NCBI RefSeq assembly: GCF_900116375.1 | Contig: NZ_UETB01000015.1 | Span: 1-64,000, forward strand | DNA: 64,000 nt | Direction: 5' to 3' | From: Georgenia satyanarayanai | GTDB taxonomy: Bacteria > Actinomycetota > Actinomycetes > Actinomycetales > Actinomycetaceae | Shown here: piece after piece, positions 54,308 through 63,651 of the stretch | Numbering within the stretch: position 1 is the stretch's first letter | Layout of the letters: each line of letters starts with the position of its first letter | Notes under the pieces: model-generated | The model's input: only the letters and a program-made list of their open reading frames with translations | Database searches by the model: none | What the model was told of the DNA's origin: nothing | Translations under genes and position numbers: made by a program

Positions 54308-54691
54308 TCAGCCGGCGTCGGTCCCCTCGGCGGCGCGGCGCTCGGCGAGGCGGGCCTCCTCGGCGCGCACCCGGTTGAGGGTGACGCGCTCCTCGTTGAG
54401 CCAGGTGGGCGGCTCGTCGAGAAGCGCCTTGATCTCGTCCGTGGTGAGCGGGTCCGTGACGCCCGCCCGGGCCAGGCCGGAGGTGGACACACCGAGCCGG
54501 CGGGCGACCTCCTGGCGCGGGTGGGGACCCTTGCGGCGCAGGTCGCGCAGCCACTCCGGCGGGTCCGCCTGCAGGGCGTTGAGCTCGTCGCGGGAGATGT
54601 CGCTCTCCTGGAACTCCGGCGGGGTCGCGGAGAGGAGCACCCCGAGCTTGCGAGCGGCGGTCAGGGGCTTGAGCATCTGCGGCTTGGCCAT
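54308..54691 (-). CDS. DUF5997 protein
   Basis: 127 residues. QMLKPLTAARKLGVLLSATP and ISRDELNALQADPPEWLRDL are typical of the actinobacterial DUF5997 family, with a likely DNA-binding or helical character. It stands divergent to a LysR-substrate-domain protein, a common pairing. Function unknown. No ribosome site is obvious. Confidence 0.85.
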   Translation of the reverse strand: MAKPQMLKPLTAARKLGVLLSATPPEFQESDISRDELNALQADPPEWLRDLRRKGPHPRQEVARRLGVSTSGLARAGVTDPLTTDEIKALLDEPPTWLNEERVTLNRVRAEEARLAERRAAEGTDAG

Positions 54692-54701
54692 TGCTGGATG
54701 G

Positions 54702-54713
54702 TATCGGCCGATA
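54702..54713. promoter_or_regulatory. 12-bp palindrome between divergent genes
   Basis: TATCGGCCGATA is a perfect palindrome 11 bases upstream of the DUF5997 start and 43 bases before the LysR-domain gene start. Each half could also act as a -10-type element for the two divergent genes. Confidence 0.45.
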
Positions 54714-54755
54714 GTCTCGACCCGCGCCACCCCACCCGTCCCCCGAGGAGCAGCC

Positions 54756-55487
54756 ATGGCCGAGCCCTTCCGCGTCGGCTTCGTGCCCGGCGTCAGCCCG
54801 GGCAAGTGGTTCACCCGGTGGGAGCAGCGGCTTCCCGACTCCCCGCTGGCGCCGCGGCTCGTCGAGCCCGAGGACCAGCGGCGCCTCCTCGTCGAGGGCG
54901 AGGTGGACATGTGCTTCGTGCGGCTCCCGCTGGACCGTGACGGACTGCACCTCATCCCGCTCTACGAGGAGGTGCCGGTCGTCGTCGCCGCCAAGGACCA
55001 CCCGGTCACCGCCTTCGACGAGGTGGACGTCGCCGACCTCGCCGCCGAGCACCTCCTCCAGGACGCTGCTGCCTGCCCCGAGTGGGCCGCCGTCGCCGAG
55101 GAGGTGCGCGAGGGCCGCCGGGTGGAGCCGCCGCCCATGACGGTGGCCCAGGCGGTGGAGGTCGCGGCGAGCGGCGCCGGGATCGTCGTCCTGCCGATGT
55201 CGGTGGCGCGCCTGCACCAGCGCAAGGACGTGCGTGCCGTCCCGGTCACCGGGGTGGCCACCACGCAGGTGGGCCTCGCCTGGCGCGTGGACAACGAGGA
55301 CCCACGGGTGGAGACCTTCGTCGGGATCGTCCGGGGCCGCACCGAGCGCAGCTCGCGCCAGCCTGACGCGCGGCCCGCCGACGCGCGCCCGGAGGCCAAG
55401 CGCCCCGGGCCCGGGCGGGGTCGCGGAGCGGGTGGCGCCCGCCGTCGGGGCGGTCCCGGGCCGCGGAAGGGCCGTCCCGGCCGCTGA
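54756..55487 (+). CDS. LysR substrate-binding-domain protein without HTH
   Basis: 243 residues. The sequence begins in the effector domain (FRVGFVPGVSPGKWFTRWEQ; EVDMCFVRLPLDRDGLHLIP; VAASGAGIVVLPMSVARLHQ) and lacks the N-terminal helix-turn-helix of LysR regulators. The last 50 residues are a basic Arg/Gly/Pro-rich tail. GAGGAG precedes the ATG. It may be a ligand-binding partner of the divergent DUF5997 protein, which could supply DNA binding; inference. Confidence 0.82.
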   Translation: MAEPFRVGFVPGVSPGKWFTRWEQRLPDSPLAPRLVEPEDQRRLLVEGEVDMCFVRLPLDRDGLHLIPLYEEVPVVVAAKDHPVTAFDEVDVADLAAEHLLQDAAACPEWAAVAEEVREGRRVEPPPMTVAQAVEVAASGAGIVVLPMSVARLHQRKDVRAVPVTGVATTQVGLAWRVDNEDPRVETFVGIVRGRTERSSRQPDARPADARPEAKRPGPGRGRGAGGARRRGGPGPRKGRPGR

Positions 55488-55637
55488 GCCGCGCCCGCGC
55501 CGCCCGGCACGTGGTGTCGGTGATCTGCACCGAAGTCCGCGACGCGCCGACGACACGCCGGGACACCTGTCGCGCAGCAGCCCTCCGGTGGGACTTGGGT
55601 GCGGATCAGCGTCGGCGCCGTCGGCTCTCCGGCGCTC

Positions 55638-55988
55638 TCACCCTCTGGACGACCGAGGGTGGCCGGTGTCGACAGCCCGGGGGGTGTTGACCCGCAGGAC
55701 GATCTCCGAGCCCGCCATCCACACGCTGAACGCCGCGGCGCCCGCCTCGAACCAGGGCAGCCGCTCGTCCCAGCGTGACGGCGACGGCGCTCCCGCCGCA
55801 CGCCGCAGGAGCAGCAGCCCGCCGGCGAGGTTGGCCGCCCCCCACGCGCCGTTGACCGCCGGCGAGGAGTCCCGGCCCGCAAGGGGCGTGAGGTGGCGCC
55901 GGCCGGCGACCGCGCTGGCCAGGTGCGGCGCGCTGTTCGCCACGAGGACGCCGCTCAGCAGAGCGGCCCACGTCGACTTCTGTCTCAT
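55638..55988 (-). CDS. Membrane protein of unknown function
   Basis: 116 residues with three hydrophobic stretches (TWAALLSGVLVANSAPHLAS; GAWGAANLAGGLLLLRRAAG; WFEAGAAAFSVWMAGSEIVL). ATG 55988 follows GAGAGG at ten bases; a GTG nine bases earlier is possible. It lies 13 bases after the sppA stop on the same strand. I do not recognise the family. No role can be assigned. Confidence 0.6.
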   Translation of the reverse strand: MRQKSTWAALLSGVLVANSAPHLASAVAGRRHLTPLAGRDSSPAVNGAWGAANLAGGLLLLRRAAGAPSPSRWDERLPWFEAGAAAFSVWMAGSEIVLRVNTPRAVDTGHPRSSRG

Positions 55989-56001
55989 GACCGTCACCCT
56001 C

Positions 56002-57603
56002 TCAGCGGATCCGGACGGAGCGGTCGAACCAGGTGAGGACCTTCTCCGAGCCGAAGGGCCACAGCCGCTCCACGGCTCCGGCCGGCTGCGTGGCGAAGCT
56101 CGGCAGACCCGGCAGCGTGAGGCCCGCGGGCACGGTGCGCACGGGTGCGTCCTCCCCCAGGCCCGCCAGCCGGCGCGCGGCGGCGATGCCGGCGTGCAGG
56201 TCGCCCAGCTCGTCGACCAGGCCGATGCCCGCGGCGTCCTGGCCGCTCCAGATCCGTCCCCGCCCGATCTCGTCGACGCGCTCCCGGCTGAGGCTGCGGC
56301 CGGTGGCGACGCGGTCGACGAAGCGCGCGTAGACCTCCTCCATCATCTTCTCCGCCCACGCCCGCTGCTCCGCGGTGAAGGGTCGGTGCGGGCTGGCGAA
56401 GAGCGCGGCCTCCCGGCCCACGGACTCCGGGTTGAGGCCGTGGCGCTCGTCGAGCTGGGCGAGCACGGGCTTGCCGACGACGACGCCGATGCTCCCGGTG
56501 ATCGTGTACGGACCGGCGACGACGTGGTCGGCGTGAGTGAGGACGTAGTAGCCGCCGGACGCGGCGACCTCCCCCATGACGGCGACCACGGGCTTGGTGC
56601 AGCGCGCCACGGCGCGGCCGATGACGTCGGACGCGAGTGCGGAGCCGCCCGGGGAGTCGACCCACAGGACGACGGCCTTGACGTGCTCGTCGCGCTCGGC
56701 CCTGCGCAGCGCGGTGACGACGGTCTCCGAACCGGCGGTGGGGCCGGGGACGAGAGGCAGCGGCGGGGTGCTGCGCGACCTGCCCGAGACTATGGCGCCG
56801 ACGACGGGCACGACCGCCACGCCGTCGGCCTTCCTCGCGGCCCTGCGCACGGAGAAGTCGGGCAGGAGCAGCTCGAGGGCGCGGGGCCAGTGCTGGTCGA
56901 CGACGGTGACGATCTCGTCGTCGTAGGCGATGCGGGTGACGAGCCCGGCGGCGAGCAGCTCCTCCGCGCTCGTGAAGCCGGCACCGAGGACCGCGCCCGC
57001 CTCCGCGCCGTCGGCGACCTCGGCGAGCCACGTGCGCTCGGCGGAGTCGAGGTATGCGGTGAGCTGCTCCCGCTCGTACTCGTCCATGCGGTCCTCGGAG
57101 AAGGCCGTGAGCGCGGACTTGTACTCGCGGATGCGCAGGTTCTCGAAGCTGACGCCGTGCTTGGCGAGGAACGCCCCGAGGAAGACCTGCTCGGCCGCGA
57201 AGCCGGGCAGCGAGACCTCGGCCGACTCCGGCACGACGACCTCGCTCGCCTGCGCGGTGACGAGGAGGCTGCGCATCGAGACCTGAGGGACGTAGCCGAC
57301 GACGCGCTTGCGGGCGGCGAGCCGGCCCAGCGCCGCGCCCAGCGCCCGCGCCGTGCTCAGCCCGACCTGCAGCTCACCGACGCGGACGAGCACGCCCGCG
57401 AGCCAGTCGGCCTTGGCCAGCTTGTCCAGCCGCTCGGTGAGCGCCTCGAAGGTGTCGTCGCGCTGAAGCAGCGCGGCGGCCGTACCGGCGGGCGCGTGCG
57501 TGGGGTAGCTGCCGTGGAGGTCGAGGACGACCCAGTCGGGGGCGGCGTCCGCGCCGCTCGTGCGGGTGACGGCGAGTCGGAGCTTCTCGGGGATCAAGGC
57601 CAT
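56002..57603 (-). CDS. sppA: Signal peptide peptidase SppA
   Basis: 533 residues in two ClpP-like domains, a double-length SppA. The N-terminal half carries IREYKSALTAFSEDRM with the catalytic Lys, and the C-terminal half carries VMGEVAASGGYYVLTHADHV with the nucleophile Ser; LWVDSPGGSALASDVIG is also typical. It degrades leftover signal peptides. No long signal peptide is visible at the start ATG 57603; TTAGGG lies just before it, so leaderless translation is possible. Confidence 0.92.
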   Translation of the reverse strand: MALIPEKLRLAVTRTSGADAAPDWVVLDLHGSYPTHAPAGTAAALLQRDDTFEALTERLDKLAKADWLAGVLVRVGELQVGLSTARALGAALGRLAARKRVVGYVPQVSMRSLLVTAQASEVVVPESAEVSLPGFAAEQVFLGAFLAKHGVSFENLRIREYKSALTAFSEDRMDEYEREQLTAYLDSAERTWLAEVADGAEAGAVLGAGFTSAEELLAAGLVTRIAYDDEIVTVVDQHWPRALELLLPDFSVRRAARKADGVAVVPVVGAIVSGRSRSTPPLPLVPGPTAGSETVVTALRRAERDEHVKAVVLWVDSPGGSALASDVIGRAVARCTKPVVAVMGEVAASGGYYVLTHADHVVAGPYTITGSIGVVVGKPVLAQLDERHGLNPESVGREAALFASPHRPFTAEQRAWAEKMMEEVYARFVDRVATGRSLSRERVDEIGRGRIWSGQDAAGIGLVDELGDLHAGIAAARRLAGLGEDAPVRTVPAGLTLPGLPSFATQPAGAVERLWPFGSEKVLTWFDRSVRIR

Positions 57604-57744
57604 GAGGCACCCTAACCGGCGCCTGTGACACCGGTCACCGACGCGGGGCCGGCGTGCGGTCGGACGCCCCCGGACGCGCTCACCTCCCGCCCGGCGGGCG
57701 CCACGTGACGGACGGGCACCGGGTCGGCACCCGCCCGGCACGGG

Positions 57745-58569
57745 TCAGGTTGTGCTCGGGGCCATGCTCTGGAGCATCGCGCCCATCTTCTTCGTGATCA
57801 TCTCGGTGGTGCGGCGCGGCATGAGCCGGGAGAGGAGGTCGACCATCCGCGCGTCGTTGCCGATCGTGGCCCGGTAGGAGCCCTTCTCGACGGCGGCGAC
57901 GATCTGGCGGGCGGCCTCCTGCGCCGTCGTCATCCTCATGGCCGACCCGCCGGTCTCCGAGACGTCCCGCGCCTGGCCGATCCCGGAGTTGGCGCTGATG
58001 TTCGTCGCGATCGCGCCGGGGAAGACCACCGTGACGGCCACGGGCGTGTCCAGCAGCTCGGCGTAGAGCCCCTCGGTGAAGAGCTTGACCGCGGCCTTGC
58101 TGGCGCCGTAGGCGGACTGGCCGGGCACCGGGGACAGGCCGCCCATGCTGCCGACGTTGACGATGCTCGCGGCCGGCCGCTCGAGCAGGTGGGGCAGGAA
58201 GGCCTTGCACATGTGGACCACGCCCCAGTAGTTCACCGCCATGACCTTCTCGACCTCCTCGTAGGACAGGTCGTTGACGGGCACGAAGCGCTGGATGATG
58301 CCGGCGACGTTGAGGACGCCGTCCACCTGCCCGTGGGCGGCGACGACGGCCTCGGGCAGCGCCTCGACGGCGTCGCGGTCGGCGAGGTCGACGACGTGGG
58401 TGGAGAAGAGGCCGGCGTTGCCTGCGAGCGCCGCGGTCTCGGCGAGGGCGGCCTCGCTGACGTCGACGGCCGCGACTCCCGCGCCGCGGGCCAGCAGGTC
58501 GAGGACGACGGCGCGACCGATGCCGTTCCCGCCCCCGGTGACGACGAACACGTTGCCGGCGATCTCCAT
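57745..58569 (-). CDS. Short-chain dehydrogenase/reductase
   Basis: 274 residues. The NAD(P) fold is FVVTGGGNGIGRAVVLDLL, the structural NVAG motif is at about 88, and the active-site Ser...Tyr-x3-Lys is visible in IVNVGSMGGLSPVPGQSAYG and YGASKAAVKLFTEG. Substrate unknown; classical SDRs oxidise or reduce alcohols and sterols. GAGGGAGCAGTCAC precedes the ATG. The C-terminus ends in a Met/Ser/Thr-rich tail (MGAMLQSMAPSTT). Confidence 0.9.
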   Translation of the reverse strand: MEIAGNVFVVTGGGNGIGRAVVLDLLARGAGVAAVDVSEAALAETAALAGNAGLFSTHVVDLADRDAVEALPEAVVAAHGQVDGVLNVAGIIQRFVPVNDLSYEEVEKVMAVNYWGVVHMCKAFLPHLLERPAASIVNVGSMGGLSPVPGQSAYGASKAAVKLFTEGLYAELLDTPVAVTVVFPGAIATNISANSGIGQARDVSETGGSAMRMTTAQEAARQIVAAVEKGSYRATIGNDARMVDLLSRLMPRRTTEMITKKMGAMLQSMAPSTT

Positions 58570-58735
58570 GTGACTGCTCCCTCTGTCGCGGCCCGCTCGG
58601 GGCCCCCCGCTGCCGGTGTCTTCCGGCTGGATCCATGGTGCCTGGGCGTTTTGCCCGGAGAGCGGGCCCATGGTCCCGGGCCGGCGGCAGGAATTCGCGG
58701 GACGGGAGCGGCTCGGATGAGGCAGGGTCGGGTGG

Positions 58736-59083
58736 GTGGAGATCGCACGGACCGTCCTCGCCGCCCTCACCTGCCTCCTGCTGCTCGTCGCCGCGCTGAA
58801 CAAGGTGACCGGGCAGCAGTCGATGCACGACATGGCCTCGCACCTCGGTATCGCGTGGCCCCGCTACCGCGCCATCGGCGTCCTCGAGCTCGCTGCGGTG
58901 GCGGGGATCGTCATCGGGCTGTGGTGGACGGCGCTCGGGGTCGCGGCGGGGGCCGGCGTGGTGCTGCTCATGGTGGGTGCCGTCGTCGTCCACGCCCGCG
59001 TGAAGGATCCTCTCGGCGCGATGGTCCCCGCCCTCGCGCTGCTCGTCCTCGCCGCCGGCTACACGGTCACGAGCCTGCTGTGA
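58736..59083 (+). CDS. DoxX-family membrane protein
   Basis: 115 residues with four membrane helices (TVLAALTCLLLLVAALNKVT; AIGVLELAAVAGIVIGLWW; VAAGAGVVLLMVGAVVVHA; ALALLVLAAGYTVTSLL). KVTGQQSMHDMASHLGIAWP is typical of short DoxX proteins. GTG 58736. Function poorly known. No clear Shine-Dalgarno. Confidence 0.8.
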   Translation: MEIARTVLAALTCLLLLVAALNKVTGQQSMHDMASHLGIAWPRYRAIGVLELAAVAGIVIGLWWTALGVAAGAGVVLLMVGAVVVHARVKDPLGAMVPALALLVLAAGYTVTSLL

Positions 59084-59086
59084 GCG

Positions 59087-59464
59087 TCAGGCGCTCTGCC
59101 ACAGGCCGACGACGTTGCCCTCGGAGTCCTTGAAGTACGCGGCGAAGCCCATGTCGCCCACGGGCGTGCGGCCCTCGAGGACCTCACCGCCGTGGGACTC
59201 CACCCGCGAGAGGTCGGCGTCGATGTCCGTGCTGTCCAGGACGATGACGGTGGCGGTGTTCGACCCGGCCCGGGCGGTCATCCCGCCGCCGATGTAGCCC
59301 GGCTCGGAGGCCATGCCGTCCTGCCCCGTGGGGCCGGTCTGCACGCCGACGTAGTCGAGCTCGGGCATCTCCTCCACCTGCCAGTGGAAGACGTCGCTGT
59401 AGAAGCGCTTGGCGCGGTCCTTGTTCTCGAAGGGGATCTCGAAGTGGACCACTCGACCAGTCAT
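59087..59464 (-). CDS. VOC-family (glyoxalase-like) protein
   Basis: 125 residues. Typical VOC fold: VVHFEIPFENKDRAKRFYSD, VEEMPELDYVGVQ, SHGGEVLEGRTPVGDMGFAA, FKDSEGNVVGLWQS, with metal-ligand-type His8 and Glu/Asp residues. Such proteins are often small-molecule isomerases, dioxygenases or resistance proteins; the substrate is unknown. It is convergent with the DoxX gene. Confidence 0.88.
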   Translation of the reverse strand: MTGRVVHFEIPFENKDRAKRFYSDVFHWQVEEMPELDYVGVQTGPTGQDGMASEPGYIGGGMTARAGSNTATVIVLDSTDIDADLSRVESHGGEVLEGRTPVGDMGFAAYFKDSEGNVVGLWQSA

Positions 59465-59593
59465 GACAACCTCCGCGTCCGGGGGCCGGCACCGGCGCCG
59501 GCGCTGACCCCACGATCGTAGGACCGCGCGGACGCGTTGCACAGACCCCGCGAACCGCCGTCGTGGACGGCCACGGACGAGCACACTGCTCCC

Positions 59594-61360
59594 ATGGCAG
59601 AGCTGGTGCTGGGCCCGATGGTCCGCCGCGTCGAGGGCTCGACCGCCGCGGTGTGGGTGGAGACCTCCCGGGCGGCGACCGTGTCCGTCCGTCTCGACGA
59701 CGGCGCCACCTCCTCGGCCCCCACCTTCGCCGTCCACGGGCACCACTACGCGCTCGTCGAGGTGACCGGCCTGCCCCACGGTGGCCGGGTGCCGTACGAG
59801 GTGCTCCTCGACGACGACGTGTGCTGGCCGGCCCCGGACACCCCCTTCCCCGCGAGCACCCTCGCGGCACGGCAGGCGGACGCGCCGGTGCGGCTCGCCT
59901 TCGGCTCGTGCCGCACGAGTGTCCCGCACGACGACGTCCACCACCTGACCCACGGCGTGGACGCCCTGCGCACCTACGCGCTGGCGCTGGCCGACGGCGA
60001 GGCGGGGCCGCTCGGGCAGGCACCCGACCTCCTCCTGCTCCTCGGCGACCAGGTCTACGCCGACGCGACCTCGGCCGAGATGCGCGAGTTCATCGAGGCA
60101 CGCCGGGACATCACCGAGGAGCCGGGCGACGAGCTGGCGGACTTCGCGGAGTACGCCCACCTCTACGGCCTCGCCTGGGGCGAGCCGGCGCTGCGCTGGC
60201 TGCTGTCCTGGCTGCCGACCCTGATGATCTTCGACGACCACGACGTGCGCGACGACTGGAACACCTCCCTCACCTGGCGCCGGCAGATGGAGGCGACGAG
60301 CTGGTGGCACGAGCGCATCGTCGCCGGACTCGGCTCGTACTGGGTCTACCAGCACCTGGGGAACCTGTCCCCGGCAGAGCGGGCAGCCGACCCGCTGTGG
60401 GCAGAGCTGCAGCGCCGCCGGGAGGCAGAGCCCGGCACTGAGGTCGACCTCACCGACGCCGTCGACGCCTTCGCCGAGCGCGCCGACCGGGAGCCGGAGA
60501 GCTACCGGTGGAGCTACACGCACCCGCTGGGGGCCTCGCGGCTCGTCGTCGTCGACTCGCGGGCGGCGCGGGAGCTGGAGCCGGCGCGGCGCTCCATGCT
60601 CGACGACGCCGAGACGGCCTGGCTGGACGAGCAGCTGACCGGCGACATCGCGCACCTCCTCGTGGCGACGTCGCTGCCCTTCCTCCTGCCGATGGGCCTG
60701 CACCGGGTGGAGGCGCTGGACGAGGCGGTCGCGGAGGGGAGGCTGGGCCGCCGCCTGGCCACGGCCGGGGAGTGGCTGCGCCAGGAGCTCGACCTCGAGC
60801 ACTGGGGCGCCTTCAGCCGGTCCTTCGCGCAGGTGGCGCGGATGGTCACCGAGGTCGCCGACGGGCGGCGCGGCGCACCGCCCGCGTCGGTGCTCTTCCT
60901 CTCCGGTGACGTCCACTTCTCCTACGTCACCGAGGTCGACCGCGAGTCCGGCTCGCGGATGCTCCAGCTCGTGTGCTCCCCCATCCGCAACCCGCTCCCG
61001 CGGGCGCTGCGGGCCTTCGCGGCGCTCGGGTCCCACGGGGCCCGTCCGCTGGGGGCGCTGCTCTCGCGGCTGGCCAGGCTGCCCGAGCCGCCCTGGCGGT
61101 GGCACGGGATCGCCGGGCCGTGGTTCGACAACAACCTCGCGGTCCTGGAGATCGACGGCGAGCGGCTGCGCACGGCCTGGCTCGGCGGGCGGGTGGCCGG
61201 ATCTCCGGAGGGACGGCCGGACCTCGCCGTCGTCGCCGACCTCGAGCTCGACGTCCCGCCGGCCGGGGGTGCCCATCGCCGGCCGCTCGCCCGGGTGCAC
61301 CCCGACGGGCGGCGGGGGCTGCTCGCCCGGCTGCGCCGGCGCACCGGCCGGCGCCGCTGA
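59594..61360 (+). CDS. PhoD-like alkaline phosphatase/phosphodiesterase
   Basis: 588 residues. A first beta-sandwich domain (about 1-90) precedes the metallophosphatase domain with LAFGSCRTSVPHDDVHHLTH, LLLLGDQVYADATSAEMREF and IFDDHDVRDDWNTSLTWRRQ, and the last ligands in VLFLSGDVHFSYVTEVDRES. Members cleave phosphomono- or diesters with Ca/Fe. No signal peptide at the ATG 59594, so cytoplasmic or with a non-classical export. Arg-rich C-terminus. Confidence 0.88.
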   Translation: MAELVLGPMVRRVEGSTAAVWVETSRAATVSVRLDDGATSSAPTFAVHGHHYALVEVTGLPHGGRVPYEVLLDDDVCWPAPDTPFPASTLAARQADAPVRLAFGSCRTSVPHDDVHHLTHGVDALRTYALALADGEAGPLGQAPDLLLLLGDQVYADATSAEMREFIEARRDITEEPGDELADFAEYAHLYGLAWGEPALRWLLSWLPTLMIFDDHDVRDDWNTSLTWRRQMEATSWWHERIVAGLGSYWVYQHLGNLSPAERAADPLWAELQRRREAEPGTEVDLTDAVDAFAERADREPESYRWSYTHPLGASRLVVVDSRAARELEPARRSMLDDAETAWLDEQLTGDIAHLLVATSLPFLLPMGLHRVEALDEAVAEGRLGRRLATAGEWLRQELDLEHWGAFSRSFAQVARMVTEVADGRRGAPPASVLFLSGDVHFSYVTEVDRESGSRMLQLVCSPIRNPLPRALRAFAALGSHGARPLGALLSRLARLPEPPWRWHGIAGPWFDNNLAVLEIDGERLRTAWLGGRVAGSPEGRPDLAVVADLELDVPPAGGAHRRPLARVHPDGRRGLLARLRRRTGRRR

Positions 61361-61363
61361 GCG

Positions 61364-62620
61364 CTAGGGGCGTGGCCGCGGCACCAGCCGCTGGAGCTGG
61401 GTGACGTGCTGCGGGCCGAGCTCCTCGAGGGTGGTGACCTGGAGGAGCTTCATCGTGCGCACCACCTGCTCGGACAGGATCGCGATGGCGCGAGCGACCC
61501 CCTCCTGACCGCCCGCCATGAGGCCGTAGAGGTAGGCGCGGCCCACGAGGGTGAAGCGGGCACCCAGGGCGACCGAGGCGACGATGTCCGCACCGTTCAT
61601 GATCCCGGTGTCCAGGGCGACCTCGGTGTGCGCGCCGACCTCGCGGACGACGTCGGGCAGGAGGTGGAAGGGGACGGGCGCGCGGTCCAGCTGCCGCCCG
61701 CCGTGGTTGGACAGGACCATCCCGTCGACTCCGAGGTCGACGAGCCGGCGGGCGTCCGCGACGGTCTGGACACCCTTGACGACGAGGCGCCCCGGCCACA
61801 GCTCACGGATCGTCGCGAGGTCCGCGTCGGTGACCGAGGGGTCCATGGCCGAGTCGAGGAGCTGCCCGACGGTGCCGCCGGTCGAGGACAGGGAGGCGAA
61901 CTCGAGGCGGGGGGCGGTGAGGAAGTCGTACCACCACCACGGGCGCGGCACGGCATTGGCGATCGTCCGCAGCGACAGCTGCGGGGGGATGGAGAAACCG
62001 TTGCGGGTGTCCCGCAGCCGGGCACCGGCCACGGGGGTGTCGACGGTGAACATCAGCGTGTCGAACCCGGCGCGGGCAGCGCGCTCGACGAGCCCGAAGG
62101 AGATGTCGCGCTGCTTCATCACGTAGAGCTGGAACCAGTTGCGTCCGTCCGGGTTGGCCGCCTTGACGTCCTCGATGGAGGCCGTGCCGAGGGTGGACAG
62201 CGTGAAGGGGATTCCTGCCGCGCCGGCGGCGGCCGCGCCCGCGTGCTCGCCGTGGGTGTGCATGAGCCGGGTGAAGCCGGTGGGCGCGATCCCGAAGGGC
62301 TGGGCGGACGGTCCACCGAAGACGGTGGTGGAGGTGTCCACGCGCGAGACGTCGCGCAGGATCGAGGGGTGCAGCTCGATGTCGCGGAACGCCTGCCGGG
62401 CCCGCCGCAGCGAGAGCTCTCCCTCCGCGGCGCCGTCGGTGTAGTCGAAGGCGGCCGCGGGAGTGCGGCGCTTGGCGATCGCGCGGAGGTCCTCGATGGT
62501 CAGCGCGGCGTCGAGCCGGCGCCGTCGGGCGTTGAGCGTCGGCCGCTTGACGCGCAGCAGCTCGGCGAGCTCGCTCGGACGTGGCAGCTGACGGCCGGGG
62601 AACGGGTCACGCGGCGGCAT
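61364..62620 (-). CDS. FMN-dependent alpha-hydroxyacid dehydrogenase (LldD-like)
   Basis: 418 residues. TIM-barrel with the FMN-binding [56 protein letters not shown] and catalytic His in [34 protein letters not shown] ends the family pattern. It oxidises L-lactate or a similar alpha-hydroxy acid. A GGAGG-type ribosome site (GAAGGAGGGCCG) precedes the ATG 62620. Divergent to a D-2-hydroxyacid dehydrogenase, perhaps a linked 2-hydroxyacid metabolism. Confidence 0.9.
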   Translation of the reverse strand: MPPRDPFPGRQLPRPSELAELLRVKRPTLNARRRRLDAALTIEDLRAIAKRRTPAAAFDYTDGAAEGELSLRRARQAFRDIELHPSILRDVSRVDTSTTVFGGPSAQPFGIAPTGFTRLMHTHGEHAGAAAAGAAGIPFTLSTLGTASIEDVKAANPDGRNWFQLYVMKQRDISFGLVERAARAGFDTLMFTVDTPVAGARLRDTRNGFSIPPQLSLRTIANAVPRPWWWYDFLTAPRLEFASLSSTGGTVGQLLDSAMDPSVTDADLATIRELWPGRLVVKGVQTVADARRLVDLGVDGMVLSNHGGRQLDRAPVPFHLLPDVVREVGAHTEVALDTGIMNGADIVASVALGARFTLVGRAYLYGLMAGGQEGVARAIAILSEQVVRTMKLLQVTTLEELGPQHVTQLQRLVPRPRP

Positions 62621-62695
62621 CGGCCCTCCTTCAGGACTGCATCGGTTCCGAACTGTACTGGGACCTGGCCGACAGTCGTCGGTACGGTCGACGCC

Positions 62696-63634
62696 ATGCC
62701 CCAGCACACCTTTCGCCGCATGCTCCTCGCCGGCCGCGACGCGGCCCGCCTCGCCACGGACCTCGCCACCGTCCTGCCGGTCCTCGAGACGCGGACGGTC
62801 GCGCACGGCCCGCTGTCGGCCGAGGACGCCGCGTGGGCCGACTCCTACACCGGCTTCACCGTCCCGCCCGACCTTGCCGACTCGGGCGTCCGCTGGTTCC
62901 ACCTGCCGATGGCGGGCGTGGACCGCGTCGTCGAGGATCTCGCCGGCCGCGACGTCGTCCTCACCCGGACCGTCGGGGGGATGCCCGCCGCGATCGGGAG
63001 CTACGTCCTCGCCCACCTCCTCGCCGACGCGTGGCGCCTGCGCGAGTACGCCGCGCAGCAGCTCGAGGCGCGGTGGGAGCCGCTGCCGTCGCCTCGGGTC
63101 GCCGGACGGACCGTCGTCGTCCTCGGCACGGGCGAGATCGGCGCGGGCGTCGCGGGGGCGCTGCGCGGTGCCGGGTACCGCGTCGTCGGCGTCAACACCC
63201 GCGGGACCCCTGCGGCGGCCTTCGACGACGTCGTCGCCCTTTCCGACATCGGGTCCACGCTCGCCTCCTGCACGGCCCTCGTCAACGCGCTCCCGCTGAC
63301 CGACGACACCCGCGGGCTCCTCGACGCGTCGCTGCTGGAGAGGCTCGACGGCGCCGTCGTCGTCAACGTCGGCCGCGGCGCGAGCCTCGTCCCGGACGAC
63401 CTGCGCTGCGCCCTCGACTCCGGCCGCGTCCGCCGCGCGGTCCTCGACGTCCACGAGACCGAGCCGCTGCCCGCCGAGGACTGGCGCTGGACCCACCCGC
63501 GCGTCACCGTCACCCCGCACGTCTCCGGGCCGACCGAGCCCGAGGACGTCGTCGAGGCGGTCGTCGCGGCACACGCCGCCCTGGCCGCCGGACGCACGCC
63601 CCCGCACGTCGTCGACCTCGGGCGCGGCTACTGA
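62696..63634 (+). CDS. D-2-hydroxyacid dehydrogenase family protein
   Basis: 312 residues. NAD fold [19 protein letters not shown] near residue 139, and the catalytic set Arg ([17 protein letters not shown]), Glu ([13 protein letters not shown]) and His ([14 protein letters not shown]). TACGGT just before the ATG suggests a leaderless start. It would interconvert 2-oxo and 2-hydroxy acids. Substrate unknown. Confidence 0.87.
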   Translation: MPQHTFRRMLLAGRDAARLATDLATVLPVLETRTVAHGPLSAEDAAWADSYTGFTVPPDLADSGVRWFHLPMAGVDRVVEDLAGRDVVLTRTVGGMPAAIGSYVLAHLLADAWRLREYAAQQLEARWEPLPSPRVAGRTVVVLGTGEIGAGVAGALRGAGYRVVGVNTRGTPAAAFDDVVALSDIGSTLASCTALVNALPLTDDTRGLLDASLLERLDGAVVVNVGRGASLVPDDLRCALDSGRVRRAVLDVHETEPLPAEDWRWTHPRVTVTPHVSGPTEPEDVVEAVVAAHAALAAGRTPPHVVDLGRGY

Positions 63635-63651
63635 CGGGCGCGCCGCCCGCC

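Noticed and set aside
53037-55556. 839-residue open frame on the minus strand
   Set aside because: Antisense to the ABC transporter and LysR-domain genes, low-complexity, no start signals.
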